Notes under the pieces: model-generated
Told to the model about the DNA's origin: nothing
The model's input: the letters and a program-made list of their open reading frames with translations, nothing else
Database searches by the model: none
Position numbers and translations under genes: made by a program
Shown: in pieces, positions 37,222-45,762 of the stretch
How the letters are laid out: every line of letters starts with the position of its first letter
Position numbering within the stretch: position 1 is the stretch's first letter
Source of the DNA: Thiodiazotropha sp040793985
Lineage (GTDB): Bacteria; Pseudomonadota; Gammaproteobacteria; Chromatiales; Chromatiaceae
Length of the DNA stretch: 64,000 nucleotides
Direction of reading: 5' to 3'
Assembly: GCA_040793985.1 (NCBI GenBank)
Contig: JBFNJI010000018.1
Span: forward strand, 124,001 to 188,000

Positions 37222-37458
37222 ATGTCAAAAGTCTGCCAGGTAACCGGCAAGCGCCCGGTCACGGGAAACAATGTCTCCCATGCGCATAACAAGACCAAAC
37301 GCCGTTTTCTCCCCAATCTGCATACCCACAGATTCTGGGTGGAGAGTGAAAAACGCTGGGTGCGTCTTCGTCTATCCTCCAAGGGTATGCGTGTCATCGA
37401 TAAGAAGGGCATAGATTCGGTATTGGCCGAGATGCGCGCCCGCGGCGAAAAAGTCTAA
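37222..37458 (+). CDS. rpmB: 50S ribosomal protein L28
   Basis: L28 (78 residues) is a highly conserved ribosomal protein: MSKVCQVTGKRPVTGNNVSH, NKTKRRFLPNLHTHRFW and SSKGMRVIDKKGIDSVL. A second in-frame ATG two codons upstream (37216) is less likely because known L28 begins MSxVCQVTGK. rpmG follows 17 bases later behind a GAGGAG ribosome binding site. Confidence 0.98.
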   Translation: MSKVCQVTGKRPVTGNNVSHAHNKTKRRFLPNLHTHRFWVESEKRWVRLRLSSKGMRVIDKKGIDSVLAEMRARGEKV

Positions 37459-37475
37459 ACGAGGAGCACAGCATC

Positions 37476-37631
37476 ATGCGCGATAAGATCAAGCTCGTCT
37501 CCAGTGCCGGCACTGGACACTTCTACACCACGACCAAGAACAAGCGTAATCAGCCTGGGAAGATGGAGATCAAGAAATTCGACCCGAAGGTGCGCAAACA
37601 CGTCATGTACAAGGAGTCGAAGATCAAATAG
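37476..37631 (+). CDS. rpmG: 50S ribosomal protein L33
   Basis: A 51-residue L33: MRDKIKLVSSAGTGHFYTTT, KNKRNQPGKMEIKKFDP, ending VMYKESKIK. The length is standard for proteobacterial L33. It has no zinc-binding CxxC pairs, so it is the Cys-free (C-) type. It pairs with rpmB as in most proteobacteria and is followed by a strong terminator. Confidence 0.97.
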   Translation: MRDKIKLVSSAGTGHFYTTTKNKRNQPGKMEIKKFDPKVRKHVMYKESKIK

Positions 37632-37655
37632 ATCGACGCAGCTCCCTGGGAAAGA

Positions 37656-37678
37656 CCCGCCACCAGGCGGGTTTTTTT
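37656..37678 (+). terminator. Rho-independent terminator of rpmB-rpmG
   Basis: CCCGCC (37656-37661), loop ACCA, GGCGGG (37666-37671), then seven T residues. It lies 25 bases after the rpmG stop. Confidence 0.92.
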
Positions 37679-37740
37679 ATGCCATCGGAATAGCTCATCC
37701 AAGCCTGTTCGGTATCTTCATGAGACGCACTCAATCCGGG

Positions 37741-39738
37741 CTATGGCCCCACAGACCTCTCCAGGAGCAGGTTGCCGGCACTGTCCGAACGACATTGCCA
37801 AGCGGACGCCAGCCAGGTTGTGGATGCCATCTCCGTAATCAACGCAGGCCCCGACACAACCTCTCCCTCGGCCAGCTGCGCCCGCTCATAACGGGGCACG
37901 GGTGAGTCCACTCCGCAGACGTTTAACAGCTCACAGGCCTCGACCGGTCGGGCGCTCTGGGGCTGGTTCAACTCAATTGACGCCTCCGGCCCATGCAGGG
38001 CCACACGCAGATTGACCAACTCCACCGGCGCCTGCATGCGGTGACCGTAACGCGACTCATGCAGGCGGTGAAACGCCGCTTCGGCCTGAGAGCACGTCTG
38101 CCAGGAAACACCAAGGGTGTAGGATTGCCCCAGATAGCGAAGATCCATGGCATAGTCTGCCTCGATCCGATCCGCATCCACCCCCTCCTCCACAAGGGCT
38201 TCTATACCCCCCCTTGCCAACTGTGAAAATGCCGTTTCCAGCTCACCGTCGCTCATGCCCGCGAGCAATCCGAGATGGGCGTGCACCAGTTGACGTCCAG
38301 GCCGGGTGGCAAGCATGCCCAGGGCGGAGAGTACACCGGCATTCACCGGTACCAGGGCGGAGCGCATGCCCAGGGCATCGGCCAGGGCGCAGACGTGGAG
38401 ACCTCCGGCGCCACCGAATGAGACCAGGGTATAACCACGGGGGTCGACACCGCGCTCGACGGATATCACCCGCAGAGCCCGGGCCATATGCTCATTGGCA
38501 ACCCTGATCACCCCCTCCGCCGTGTTCTCCAGGGAGAGCGACAGCCGCCTTGCCAACCGCCCCATCGCTCCCCTGGCCGCATCCAGGTCGAGCTGCATGC
38601 GCCCTCCGAGAAAGGCGCTGCTGCGCAGGCGGCCGAGAACCAGGTTGGCATCGGTGACCGTTACCTCTTTGCCTCCCCGCCCATAGCAGGCCGGTCCTGG
38701 ATCGGCCCCTGCGGACTCCGGTCCCACCTGGAGCATGCCTCCTGCATCCACCCAGGCAAGGGAACCGCCACCCGCGCCGATGGTATGCATATCCACCATC
38801 GGCACAGCCACTGGCCAGGGTCCGATATGGCCCTCCCGGGTGAGCCTGGGTCCGCCGTCGATCAGCGCCACATCGGTCGATGTACCCCCCATATCCAGGG
38901 TTAGCAGCTGTTCGCGCTGGGATGCCGCAGCCACGAAGCCGGCCCCGACCAGCCCTCCAGCGGGGCCTGAGAGGAGCATCCTCACCGCCTGTCGGGCGGC
39001 CTGCTCAGCGGCAATCGCCTCTCCGGAACTCTGCATCACCGAAAGACGGGCACCCGTGAGGCGCGTGCTCAAGCGTTCGATATAGCCTGCGACCAGCGGC
39101 CCCACCCAGCTGTTCAGCCAAGTGGCTATGCCCCGCTCATACTCGCCGCTGGCCGGGAGCACGGTGGAAGAGCGGGAACAGAAGATTCCCTCGGGCACCG
39201 CCGCCTCGATCTCTTTTTCGAAGCGGTGATCGAGATAACTGAACAACAGGTTGATGGCGACGGCCCTGGGGCGTCGTCGGGCAATCCATCGCTTCAGTGC
39301 CTCCAGATCTTCAGTGGTGAGTGGCTCCACCACGCCTCCGCGGCTGTCGAGACGACCGCCGGTCTGCAGGCAATCGTCGGCCGCTACGGGTGCGGTCAAG
39401 GCCTCTGGCTGCAGATTGTAGAGTTCTCTGCGAGCCTGCCGGCCGATGCTCAGGATATCCTGCAGGCCGCGATTGCCGATATAGAGGGTATGCACCCCTT
39501 TTCCCTCCAGGGCTGCATTGGTGGCGACAGTGGAGCCATGTACGATAACCAGTCCCTCGCTATCCAGCCCAAGTTCGTCGATACCCTGCAATATCGCCTG
39601 CTCGGGGGCATGGGGCGTTGAAAGCACCTTGTGTATGCGCATCCCGTCTGCCTGATAGAGGACAAAGTCGGTAAACGTCCCGCCGGTATCCACACCCAAC
39701 AGAGAGCCTTTTTCAAGCTGGCGATCAACATCGCTCAT
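37741..39738 (-). CDS. Hydantoinase/oxoprolinase family protein (HyuA-like)
   Basis: A 665-residue protein of the N-methylhydantoinase A / 5-oxoprolinase A family. ASKHA-type phosphate loops are visible at LLGVDTGGTFTDFVLYQADG and LLTLDMGGTSTDVALIDGG; other family segments are VHGSTVATNAALEGKG and MVDMHTIGAGGGSLAWVD. These enzymes open cyclic amides with ATP, usually with a HyuB partner. No hyuB is adjacent: the gene is flanked by rpmG (convergent) and a divergent ABC operon. The substrate (oxoproline, hydantoin, acetone-type) cannot be decided. Confidence 0.88.
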   Translation of the reverse strand: MSDVDRQLEKGSLLGVDTGGTFTDFVLYQADGMRIHKVLSTPHAPEQAILQGIDELGLDSEGLVIVHGSTVATNAALEGKGVHTLYIGNRGLQDILSIGRQARRELYNLQPEALTAPVAADDCLQTGGRLDSRGGVVEPLTTEDLEALKRWIARRRPRAVAINLLFSYLDHRFEKEIEAAVPEGIFCSRSSTVLPASGEYERGIATWLNSWVGPLVAGYIERLSTRLTGARLSVMQSSGEAIAAEQAARQAVRMLLSGPAGGLVGAGFVAAASQREQLLTLDMGGTSTDVALIDGGPRLTREGHIGPWPVAVPMVDMHTIGAGGGSLAWVDAGGMLQVGPESAGADPGPACYGRGGKEVTVTDANLVLGRLRSSAFLGGRMQLDLDAARGAMGRLARRLSLSLENTAEGVIRVANEHMARALRVISVERGVDPRGYTLVSFGGAGGLHVCALADALGMRSALVPVNAGVLSALGMLATRPGRQLVHAHLGLLAGMSDGELETAFSQLARGGIEALVEEGVDADRIEADYAMDLRYLGQSYTLGVSWQTCSQAEAAFHRLHESRYGHRMQAPVELVNLRVALHGPEASIELNQPQSARPVEACELLNVCGVDSPVPRYERAQLAEGEVVSGPALITEMASTTWLASAWQCRSDSAGNLLLERSVGP

Positions 39739-40118
39739 CGACCATTCACCTCTTTATAGGACAAGCCGCAAATATGCGTTATTCGTTGGGGTCATCTCCA
39801 ATGCCCCTTGAGGAAGCGACTACGAACAGTGGTAAATTCAAGAAAACCAAATCCGCGTAGCATAGACTAAACGTTCAACGGATTGCGGGATAGCCATGCG
39901 CAGCATCTTACCATCTGCGAGTGATTTGCTGAGATCAGGCATAATTCGCGGTAAAAAATTCAGCTGTGTTTTTTATTACTCCATTTCCACGCGTATGATT
40001 TGCGGATCAGTTCTAACACAGGACCTTGCATAGGCAACAGAGGGTGATATGTTTGGCACGTCTCAGCCATGATAGCCTTCCGCTATATACCGAATGCCAT
40101 GCCACTTAGTAGGTGTCG
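39739..40118. other. Divergent intergenic region hyuA-like / ABC operon
   Basis: This 380-base region has lower GC than its neighbours, especially around 39940-40010. It must carry promoters for both flanking units. I see no gene, structured RNA or clear consensus promoter. Confidence 0.3.
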
Positions 40119-41030
40119 ATGCCTGAACTTTTAACAACAACTCGACTGAGCCGTCACTTTGGCGGTACGCCAGTGGTGCAGCCGATCGATCTGCAGTTGC
40201 GACAGGGCGACATCCTCGGACTGCTGGGTCCCAACGGTGCGGGGAAATCGACCATCATGCGCATGCTCAGCGGTGACCTGGCACCCAGTGGGGGCGGCAT
40301 CAACATCTGCGGTGAGGATCTGCTTGAACGTTCTATCCATGCCAAGCGGTTCATTGGCTATCTCCCGGAGCGCCCTCCCCTGCATCGCGACCAGACGGTG
40401 GATGAATTTCTCTGGGATTGCGCCCACCTGCATGGACTGAAGCGAAACCAGGCACGGCAGGCTCGAGAGCAGACTAAGCGGTGTTGCGGTCTGGAACAGA
40501 CGGGAAGCCGCCTGATACGCAAGCTTTCCAAGGGATTCCAGCAACGTGTCGGCCTGGCCCAGGCGATCATCCACAATCCTCGGGTGATCATTCTCGATGA
40601 GCCCACAGACGGCCTGGACCCGGCGCAGATCCGTCAGGTGCGGGAATTGATCCAGGAGCTGGCGCAACGCACGGGAGTAATTCTTTCCAGTCATATACTG
40701 CCGGAGATAGAGGCCAGTTGTAATAGGGTCACCATCCTGCAGCAAGGAAAGAGCGTCTACAACGGGGAGATTACCCCACCGCTGCAGACCCGTTATCGGG
40801 TCTGTCTGGAACAGCAACAGGCATTGGAGACCATCATCGCGTTGAACGCGGTGGCCGCCGCCGAGCCCTTGCATACCGACGGCTATCGCATCACCCTGGA
40901 AAAGGGCTTCCGACCCAGCGACCTGGCACAGCAGATCGTGGCCCATGGATGGGGACTGGTTGAATTGAAAGCGGAAAGAATCAGTCTGGAGCAACTCTAT
41001 ATCCAGGCCACCACCGGAGGCTATTCATGA
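40119..41030 (+). CDS. ABC transporter ATP-binding protein (GldA-type)
   Basis: A 303-residue ABC ATPase with Walker A LGPNGAGKSTIMRML, an ABC signature LSKGFQQRVGLAQA, Walker B VIILDEPTDGLDP and an H-loop LSSHILPE. It belongs to the GldA/NosF/CcmA-like exporters. I prefer ATG 40119 to GTG 40113. It is the first gene of a four-part set (ATPase, permease, GldG-like, DUF4340) known in many gammaproteobacteria; substrate unknown. The stop overlaps the permease start by four bases. Confidence 0.92.
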   Translation: MPELLTTTRLSRHFGGTPVVQPIDLQLRQGDILGLLGPNGAGKSTIMRMLSGDLAPSGGGINICGEDLLERSIHAKRFIGYLPERPPLHRDQTVDEFLWDCAHLHGLKRNQARQAREQTKRCCGLEQTGSRLIRKLSKGFQQRVGLAQAIIHNPRVIILDEPTDGLDPAQIRQVRELIQELAQRTGVILSSHILPEIEASCNRVTILQQGKSVYNGEITPPLQTRYRVCLEQQQALETIIALNAVAAAEPLHTDGYRITLEKGFRPSDLAQQIVAHGWGLVELKAERISLEQLYIQATTGGYS

Positions 41031-41752
41031 CTCCCTATCTGGCCTGGATGGAGTGGCGGCGCCTGATGCGCACACCACTGTTCTGGAGCATTCTGGGAAT
41101 CAGTCTGTGCCTGCTCAGCTGGCAGTTTCTCGCGACCCTCGAGATCTTCAACGGTATGCAGCCATCCAACCGCAGCCTTGGACTGAGTCACCATCTGGGA
41201 CTGCAGCTCTTCGGACTCGCCTCGGTACTGATCCTGATCATCACCCCGATTCTCACCATCCGCAGTTTCAGTGAGGCATTCCGCGACGGCAGCTACACCC
41301 TGCTGAGCAGCGCACCGCTCAGCAACATCACCATCTTGTCCGGCAAGTTCTTCGGCATCCTGATGTTCCAGCTGCTGTTCACCCTGATGCCACTGCTCCT
41401 TTGCCTCAGCCTCTCCATCGGCACCGAGCTTGATTACGGGCTGCTCCTCGCCGCCAGCCTCGGATTGTTTCTGCTCAGCGGCGTGTTCACCGCGATCGGG
41501 CTCTATTTCTCGACACTCAACGAAAATCCGGGGATAGCCGCCGCCGGCAGCTACGGCCTGCTGCTGTTGATTTCACTGCTCGATCAAAATACCGAGGGTG
41601 GCAGTTTCCTCCACTGGCTGGCCTGGCCATCCCACTATCTCGATCTCCAGCTCGGCCTGGTGAGGATCAGCGATCTGGCCTACTTTCTGGTACTGACGAT
41701 CTTCTTTCTCGGGCTCGCCCTCTACAGACTCGACAAGAGGCGCAGTGGATGA
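41027..41752 (+). CDS. ABC transporter permease (ABC-2 / GldF-type)
   Basis: A 241-residue membrane protein with six hydrophobic helices and the ABC-2 segment LILIITPILTIRSFSEAFRD then GSYTLLSSAPLSN, typical of the NosY/GldF permeases. It starts and ends in four-base ATGA overlaps with its neighbours. It should form the membrane channel for the ATPase encoded upstream. Confidence 0.9.
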   Translation: MTPYLAWMEWRRLMRTPLFWSILGISLCLLSWQFLATLEIFNGMQPSNRSLGLSHHLGLQLFGLASVLILIITPILTIRSFSEAFRDGSYTLLSSAPLSNITILSGKFFGILMFQLLFTLMPLLLCLSLSIGTELDYGLLLAASLGLFLLSGVFTAIGLYFSTLNENPGIAAAGSYGLLLLISLLDQNTEGGSFLHWLAWPSHYLDLQLGLVRISDLAYFLVLTIFFLGLALYRLDKRRSG

Positions 41753-43089
41753 TTGCCTGGATCGGTTCACGCTTAAACGACCTGCTGTTTCACCTACTGA
41801 TGGTGATCATAGTGGTTTTAGTCGCCTGGCTGAGTAATCGGTTCGACCTTCAGTGGGACTGGACCCAACGCGGCGGCAACAGCCTCAACCCTATCAGCAT
41901 CGAGATCCTGCAACGCATACCGGAACAGCTGACAGTGACGGCCTATGTGGGCGAAACGGCCAAGCTGCGCGACCGGATCAAGCGGTTCGTGGCCCGTTAT
42001 CAAAACCATAAGCCAAACCTCGAACTGATATTCATCGATCCACTGCGCCGCCCGGACGAGACCCGTCGTCAAGGCATCAGTCTCTCCGGAGAGATATTGC
42101 TGAGCTATGAGAAGCGGGAAGAGAGAATCCAGAAAGTGGATGAAGAGCAGTTCACCAATGCCATCCTGCGCCTGAGCCGGGAAAACACCCATTGGATAGC
42201 GGGACTGACAGGCCATGGCGAGCGCGATCTCAGCGGCAGGGCCAACCACGACCTTGGCGAATTCGGCAAGTCCCTCAAACAGCAGGGGTACCAGATTGCA
42301 GGACTCGACCTTGCCACCACCCATGCACCACCCGACAACACAGCGCTGCTGCTAATCGCCACACCCCTGCGACCCCTGCTCTCGGGAGAGGTAGAGCGGC
42401 TATCCGCCTATATTGGCAGGGGGGGTAACCTGCTGCTGATGAGCGACCCGGATAACTGGATCATGGGGGATTTGATGCAGCGGCTGTTCTCAATCGAACA
42501 GTTACCCGGGACGGTGGTGGATGCCAGCGTTAAGGCCTTGGGCATAGACAACCCGGCCATCGCCGTGGTCCCCGAATATACCGATCACGACGCCACCAAG
42601 GGATTCAACCTGCTGACCCTGTTCCCCCAGGCTGCGGCACTCAGTGCCGCCGATGAAAGGGGCTGGCAGATAACCCCGCTGCTGCGGACCCTGGAGAACA
42701 GCTGGAACGAGACCGGTCCATTGAGTGGCGAGATTGCGCATGATCCCCTGGCAGACGAAGTGGCGGGACCGCTGACCATCGGCATTGCCCTCAGCCGTCA
42801 GTTGGATGGCAAGGAACAGCGGATCGTAGTGATCGGTGACGGCGATTTTCTCGCCAACAGCTATCTCAACAATGCAGGCAATCTAGATCTCGGTCTCTTC
42901 CTCTGCCGCTGGCTGGTGGGTGACGATCAGATGGTCGGCATACCCGCACCCCAAGCCGGCGACCGCGAACTCCACCTCTCGAAGTTGGCCATAGGCACCA
43001 TCGGCCTCGGCTCCCTGATCCTGCTTCCGCTATTGCTGCTCTCCACCGGCGCCCTCGTCGCCTGGCGGCGGAACCGGGCCCAGGGATGA
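41749..43089 (+). CDS. GldG-family ABC-type auxiliary protein
   Basis: 446 residues: an N-terminal helix (LLFHLLMVIIVVLVAWLS), a periplasmic domain with DWTQRGGNSLNPISIEILQR and a KKPxEL-like LTVTAYVGETAKLRDRIKRF, and a C-terminal helix (LGSLILLPLLLLSTGALVAW). This is the DUF4350/GldG type seen in gliding and in uncharacterised exporters. It probably helps an ABC exporter at the membrane; no gliding genes are near. Four-base overlaps occur at both ends. Confidence 0.85.
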   Translation: MIAWIGSRLNDLLFHLLMVIIVVLVAWLSNRFDLQWDWTQRGGNSLNPISIEILQRIPEQLTVTAYVGETAKLRDRIKRFVARYQNHKPNLELIFIDPLRRPDETRRQGISLSGEILLSYEKREERIQKVDEEQFTNAILRLSRENTHWIAGLTGHGERDLSGRANHDLGEFGKSLKQQGYQIAGLDLATTHAPPDNTALLLIATPLRPLLSGEVERLSAYIGRGGNLLLMSDPDNWIMGDLMQRLFSIEQLPGTVVDASVKALGIDNPAIAVVPEYTDHDATKGFNLLTLFPQAAALSAADERGWQITPLLRTLENSWNETGPLSGEIAHDPLADEVAGPLTIGIALSRQLDGKEQRIVVIGDGDFLANSYLNNAGNLDLGLFLCRWLVGDDQMVGIPAPQAGDRELHLSKLAIGTIGLGSLILLPLLLLSTGALVAWRRNRAQG

Positions 43090-43571
43090 AATCAAGAGTC
43101 GCTGTAAACCTGCTGCTGATCCTGGTCGTGAGCCTCCTGGGGCTGCTGCTCTGGTGGTCGCAACCCGACACCCTGCCCCCGCTCACCCAGCTCGACCCGC
43201 AGCAGGTCAGGCGTATCGATATCAACGATCTTGAAGGACGTAAGGTCGCCTTATCGCGTTCCCAGGGCCAGTGGATGATCGACAACCAGCTTGCCGATCA
43301 GTCCCGGGTGAGGCAGATGCTGAAGATCTGCAGCACCCCCAGCCTGCGTCGCTTCAGAGCCCCGGACGATCTGCGGCCCTACGGTTTGGCGCCCGCCCCT
43401 CTGCTATTGAGACTCGATTCGGCGACCCTGATGTTCGGTGACACCGACCCCCTCAATGGCTGGCGCTATGTCCACTACATGGGGGAGATACACCTGATCG
43501 CCGACGGTTTCTACCATCACCTAACCGCATCACCGCAGGCCTGGCTGGCGGCGGACCCAAGGCGGCCCTGA
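43086..43571 (+). CDS. Short DUF4340-like protein
   Basis: 161 residues with an N-terminal helix (VAVNLLLILVVSLLGLLLWW) and the DUF4340-like start PLTQLDPQQVRRIDINDLEG plus DLRPYGLAPAPLLLRLDS. Typical DUF4340 proteins in GldG operons are over 300 residues, so this is a shortened form; the frame ends cleanly. It follows gldG with an ATGA overlap and precedes mutM by two bases. Confidence 0.75.
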   Translation: MKSRVAVNLLLILVVSLLGLLLWWSQPDTLPPLTQLDPQQVRRIDINDLEGRKVALSRSQGQWMIDNQLADQSRVRQMLKICSTPSLRRFRAPDDLRPYGLAPAPLLLRLDSATLMFGDTDPLNGWRYVHYMGEIHLIADGFYHHLTASPQAWLAADPRRP

Positions 43572-43573
43572 GC

Positions 43574-44389
43574 ATGCCCGAACTGCCGGAGGTCGAAACC
43601 ACCCGCCGGGGCATAGCCCCCCATATCAGCGGTCAACGCATACGCCGGGTGGTCATACGTCAGCCCCTTTTGCGCTGGCCCATACCCGGCGACCTGCCAC
43701 AGCTGCTGAAGGGACGAAAACTGCTTTCGGTGGCAAGGCGGGGCAAATACCTGCTGCTGGCATTCCATCACGGCACCCTGATCATCCATCTGGGAATGTC
43801 CGGTAGCCTGCGCATAGTCTCCCCGGAGAGTGCTGCGCAAAAACATGACCACTTCGAACTCCAGGTAAGCAACGACCGGTTGCTCAGGCTGCGGGATCCA
43901 CGGCGCTTCGGTGCGGTTCTGTGGACCGATCGGGAGGCGATGGAGCATCCCCTGCTCGCCAACCTGGGGCCCGAGCCTCTTGCCGAGCAGTTTGACGGCG
44001 ACTATCTTCATGCCTGCGGCAAAAACCGTCGCATCTCGATCAAACAACTGATCATGGATAGTAAAATCGTGGTCGGCGTCGGTAACATCTACGCCTGCGA
44101 ATCCCTCTTCCGTGCCGCCATCCATCCCGGCCGTCCCAGCAACCGGATCTCGCTCCAGCGCTATCGAAGGCTGGCGGATGAGATACGCAGGGTACTCACC
44201 GAGGCGATCGCCCAGGGCGGCACCACCCTGCGTGATTTTCTCAACGAGGACGGCAAACCCGGCTATTTCGTTCAGTCTCTGAGGGTCTACGGTCGGGGCG
44301 GAGAGCCCTGTCCTGGCTGCGGCAAGCCGATTCGCAGCAAGACCATTGCCCAGCGTTCAAGCTTCTACTGTCCGCTTTGTCAGCGCTGA
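43574..44389 (+). CDS. mutM: Formamidopyrimidine-DNA glycosylase
   Basis: MutM/Fpg (271 residues) removes 8-oxoguanine. The catalytic N-terminus MPELPEVETTRRGI (Pro2, Glu3) is intact; the helix-two-turn-helix region has KQLIMDSKIVVGVGNIYACE; and the C-terminal zinc finger is CPGCGKPIRSKTIAQRSSFY then CPLCQR. It starts two bases after the DUF4340 gene, so it is translationally tied to the ABC operon, an odd partner. Confidence 0.97.
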   Translation: MPELPEVETTRRGIAPHISGQRIRRVVIRQPLLRWPIPGDLPQLLKGRKLLSVARRGKYLLLAFHHGTLIIHLGMSGSLRIVSPESAAQKHDHFELQVSNDRLLRLRDPRRFGAVLWTDREAMEHPLLANLGPEPLAEQFDGDYLHACGKNRRISIKQLIMDSKIVVGVGNIYACESLFRAAIHPGRPSNRISLQRYRRLADEIRRVLTEAIAQGGTTLRDFLNEDGKPGYFVQSLRVYGRGGEPCPGCGKPIRSKTIAQRSSFYCPLCQR

Positions 44390-44405
44390 AAGAGAAACAA
44401 GCCGC

Positions 44406-44434
44406 TTGACACTCAGTTGCACCCCTCCTAGCAT
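44406..44434 (+). promoter_or_regulatory. Sigma-70 promoter of ispB
   Basis: A perfect TTGACA (44406-44411) and TAGCAT (44429-44434) are 17 bases apart, giving a start near 44441 and a 25-base leader to the ispB ATG at 44466. Confidence 0.6.
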
Positions 44435-44465
44435 TCGTCAACTTTGTATTGAGTCTTGACGGCCT

Positions 44466-45434
44466 ATGGACATAACAACTATTCGCGATCTGATCAGCGA
44501 CGACATGGAAGCTGTCGACAAACTCATCATCCGGCAACTGCGATCTGATGTGGTGCTGATCAACCAGATCGGTGCCTATATCGTCCACAGCGGCGGTAAG
44601 CGGTTACGCCCGATGATCGTGCTGATGGCTGCACGTGCCTGCGGCTATGCGGGCGGGAAGCATATCGATCTGGCCGCCATTATCGAGTTCATCCATACCG
44701 CGACACTGCTTCACGACGATGTGGTAGACGGCTCCGACCTGCGACGCAACCGGGAGACGGCGAATGCGGTCTGGGGCAACGAGGCCAGCGTGCTGGTGGG
44801 TGATTTCCTCTACTCCCGCTCCTTTGAAATGATGGTAGAGGTGGGGCAGATGCCGGTGATGGACATCCTCTCCCATGCCACCAACCGCATCGCCGAAGGT
44901 GAGGTGCTGCAGCTACTCAATGTCCACAATCCCGACACCAGCGAGGCGGAGTACATGGAAGTGATCAAGCGCAAGACCGCCACACTGTTCGAGGCGGGAG
45001 CCCGTCTTGGCGGCATCATCGCCGGGATCGACGCAGCGCAACAGCAGGCATTGGCAGACTATGGCCTCCATCTTGGAATAGCCTTCCAACTGGTTGACGA
45101 CGCCCTGGACTACAATTCGAGCAACGCTGAGATCGGCAAGAACATCGGCGACGATCTGGCGGAGGGCAAACCAACACTGCCGCTGATCCAGGCGATGAGA
45201 ACCGCCGATTCTGCACGCCGTCAACGCCTGGCCGGGATCATCGAAAACGGCGGCCTGGAAGAGATCGATTTTGTCATGCAGGCCATTGCCGAGAGCGACG
45301 CCATCGCCTACACCCAGAAGCTCGCCCAGGAGGAGGCAGCAGCGGCAAAACGCGCCCTCGAAGCCCTCCCCGACACCCCGTATCGCCAGGCCCTCTCCGC
45401 ACTGGCTGACTTCTCGGTCGCCAGAACCAGTTGA
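44466..45434 (+). CDS. ispB: Octaprenyl diphosphate synthase
   Basis: A 322-residue long-chain trans-prenyl diphosphate synthase that supplies the quinone side chain. First Asp-rich motif LLHDDVVDGSDLRRNRETAN, second FQLVDDALDYN, and KTATLFEAGARLGG are all present. The start MDITTIRDLISDDMEAVDKL matches gammaproteobacterial IspB. rplU-rpmA, which often lie next to ispB, are not in the window. Confidence 0.95.
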   Translation: MDITTIRDLISDDMEAVDKLIIRQLRSDVVLINQIGAYIVHSGGKRLRPMIVLMAARACGYAGGKHIDLAAIIEFIHTATLLHDDVVDGSDLRRNRETANAVWGNEASVLVGDFLYSRSFEMMVEVGQMPVMDILSHATNRIAEGEVLQLLNVHNPDTSEAEYMEVIKRKTATLFEAGARLGGIIAGIDAAQQQALADYGLHLGIAFQLVDDALDYNSSNAEIGKNIGDDLAEGKPTLPLIQAMRTADSARRQRLAGIIENGGLEEIDFVMQAIAESDAIAYTQKLAQEEAAAAKRALEALPDTPYRQALSALADFSVARTS

Positions 45435-45533
45435 ATCTCCCTGCACACTTCCATATTCGAACTCGCAGAATCTGTCTTTGACAACAAAACAGATAGATCT
45501 CTTTCCTCTCCCCCTGCATTCCCGGTTCGCCAG

Positions 45534-45563
45534 TTGATCAAAATCAACGAAGCACCGTATTAA
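45534..45563 (+). promoter_or_regulatory. Candidate promoter of the sulfur-module leader
   Basis: TTGATC (45534-45539) and TATTAA (45558-45563) are separated by 18 bases. Transcription from here would produce a leader of about 190 bases before the rhodanese ATG. A small hairpin CGATC-GTATTG-GATCG (45570-45585) lies at the start of that leader. Pattern match only. Confidence 0.4.
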
Positions 45564-45569
45564 TGGGGT

Positions 45570-45706
45570 CGATCGTATTGGATCGGTACTGAAGATGACC
45601 GTTGTCAATAAAGTAATCGAACATGCGTATTTTAATAACCAGGTGGATGAGAAAAGCGCTCGACGCCGTATTAAATAATTAAATTGGAAGCTTTTCTCTT
45701 AACGTC
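45570..45706 (+). ncRNA. Possible leader RNA or small RNA upstream of the rhodanese-octaheme-sox genes
   Basis: The 328-base gap 45435-45762 has no gene. After the candidate promoter it holds a hairpin (45570-45585), a nine-base inverted repeat GAGAAAAGC (45649-45657) / GCTTTTCTC (45690-45698), and then an intrinsic-terminator-like hairpin. The order (promoter, stems, terminator) suits either an attenuated leader or a small RNA of about 160 bases. No known RNA family was recognised. Confidence 0.35.
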
Positions 45707-45732
45707 AAACCAACCCGGTGGGTAGGTTTTTT
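45707..45732 (+). terminator. Intrinsic-terminator-like hairpin before the rhodanese gene
   Basis: AAACCAACCC (45707-45716), loop GGT, GGGTAGGTTT (45720-45729) pair with a single A-A mismatch and run into six T residues (45727-45732). It stands 31 bases before the rhodanese start codon, so it may act as an attenuator rather than as the end of ispB, whose stop is 270 bases upstream. Confidence 0.6.
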
Positions 45733-45762
45733 ATATCAGTGAAGCCAAAGAGAGGACGCACG

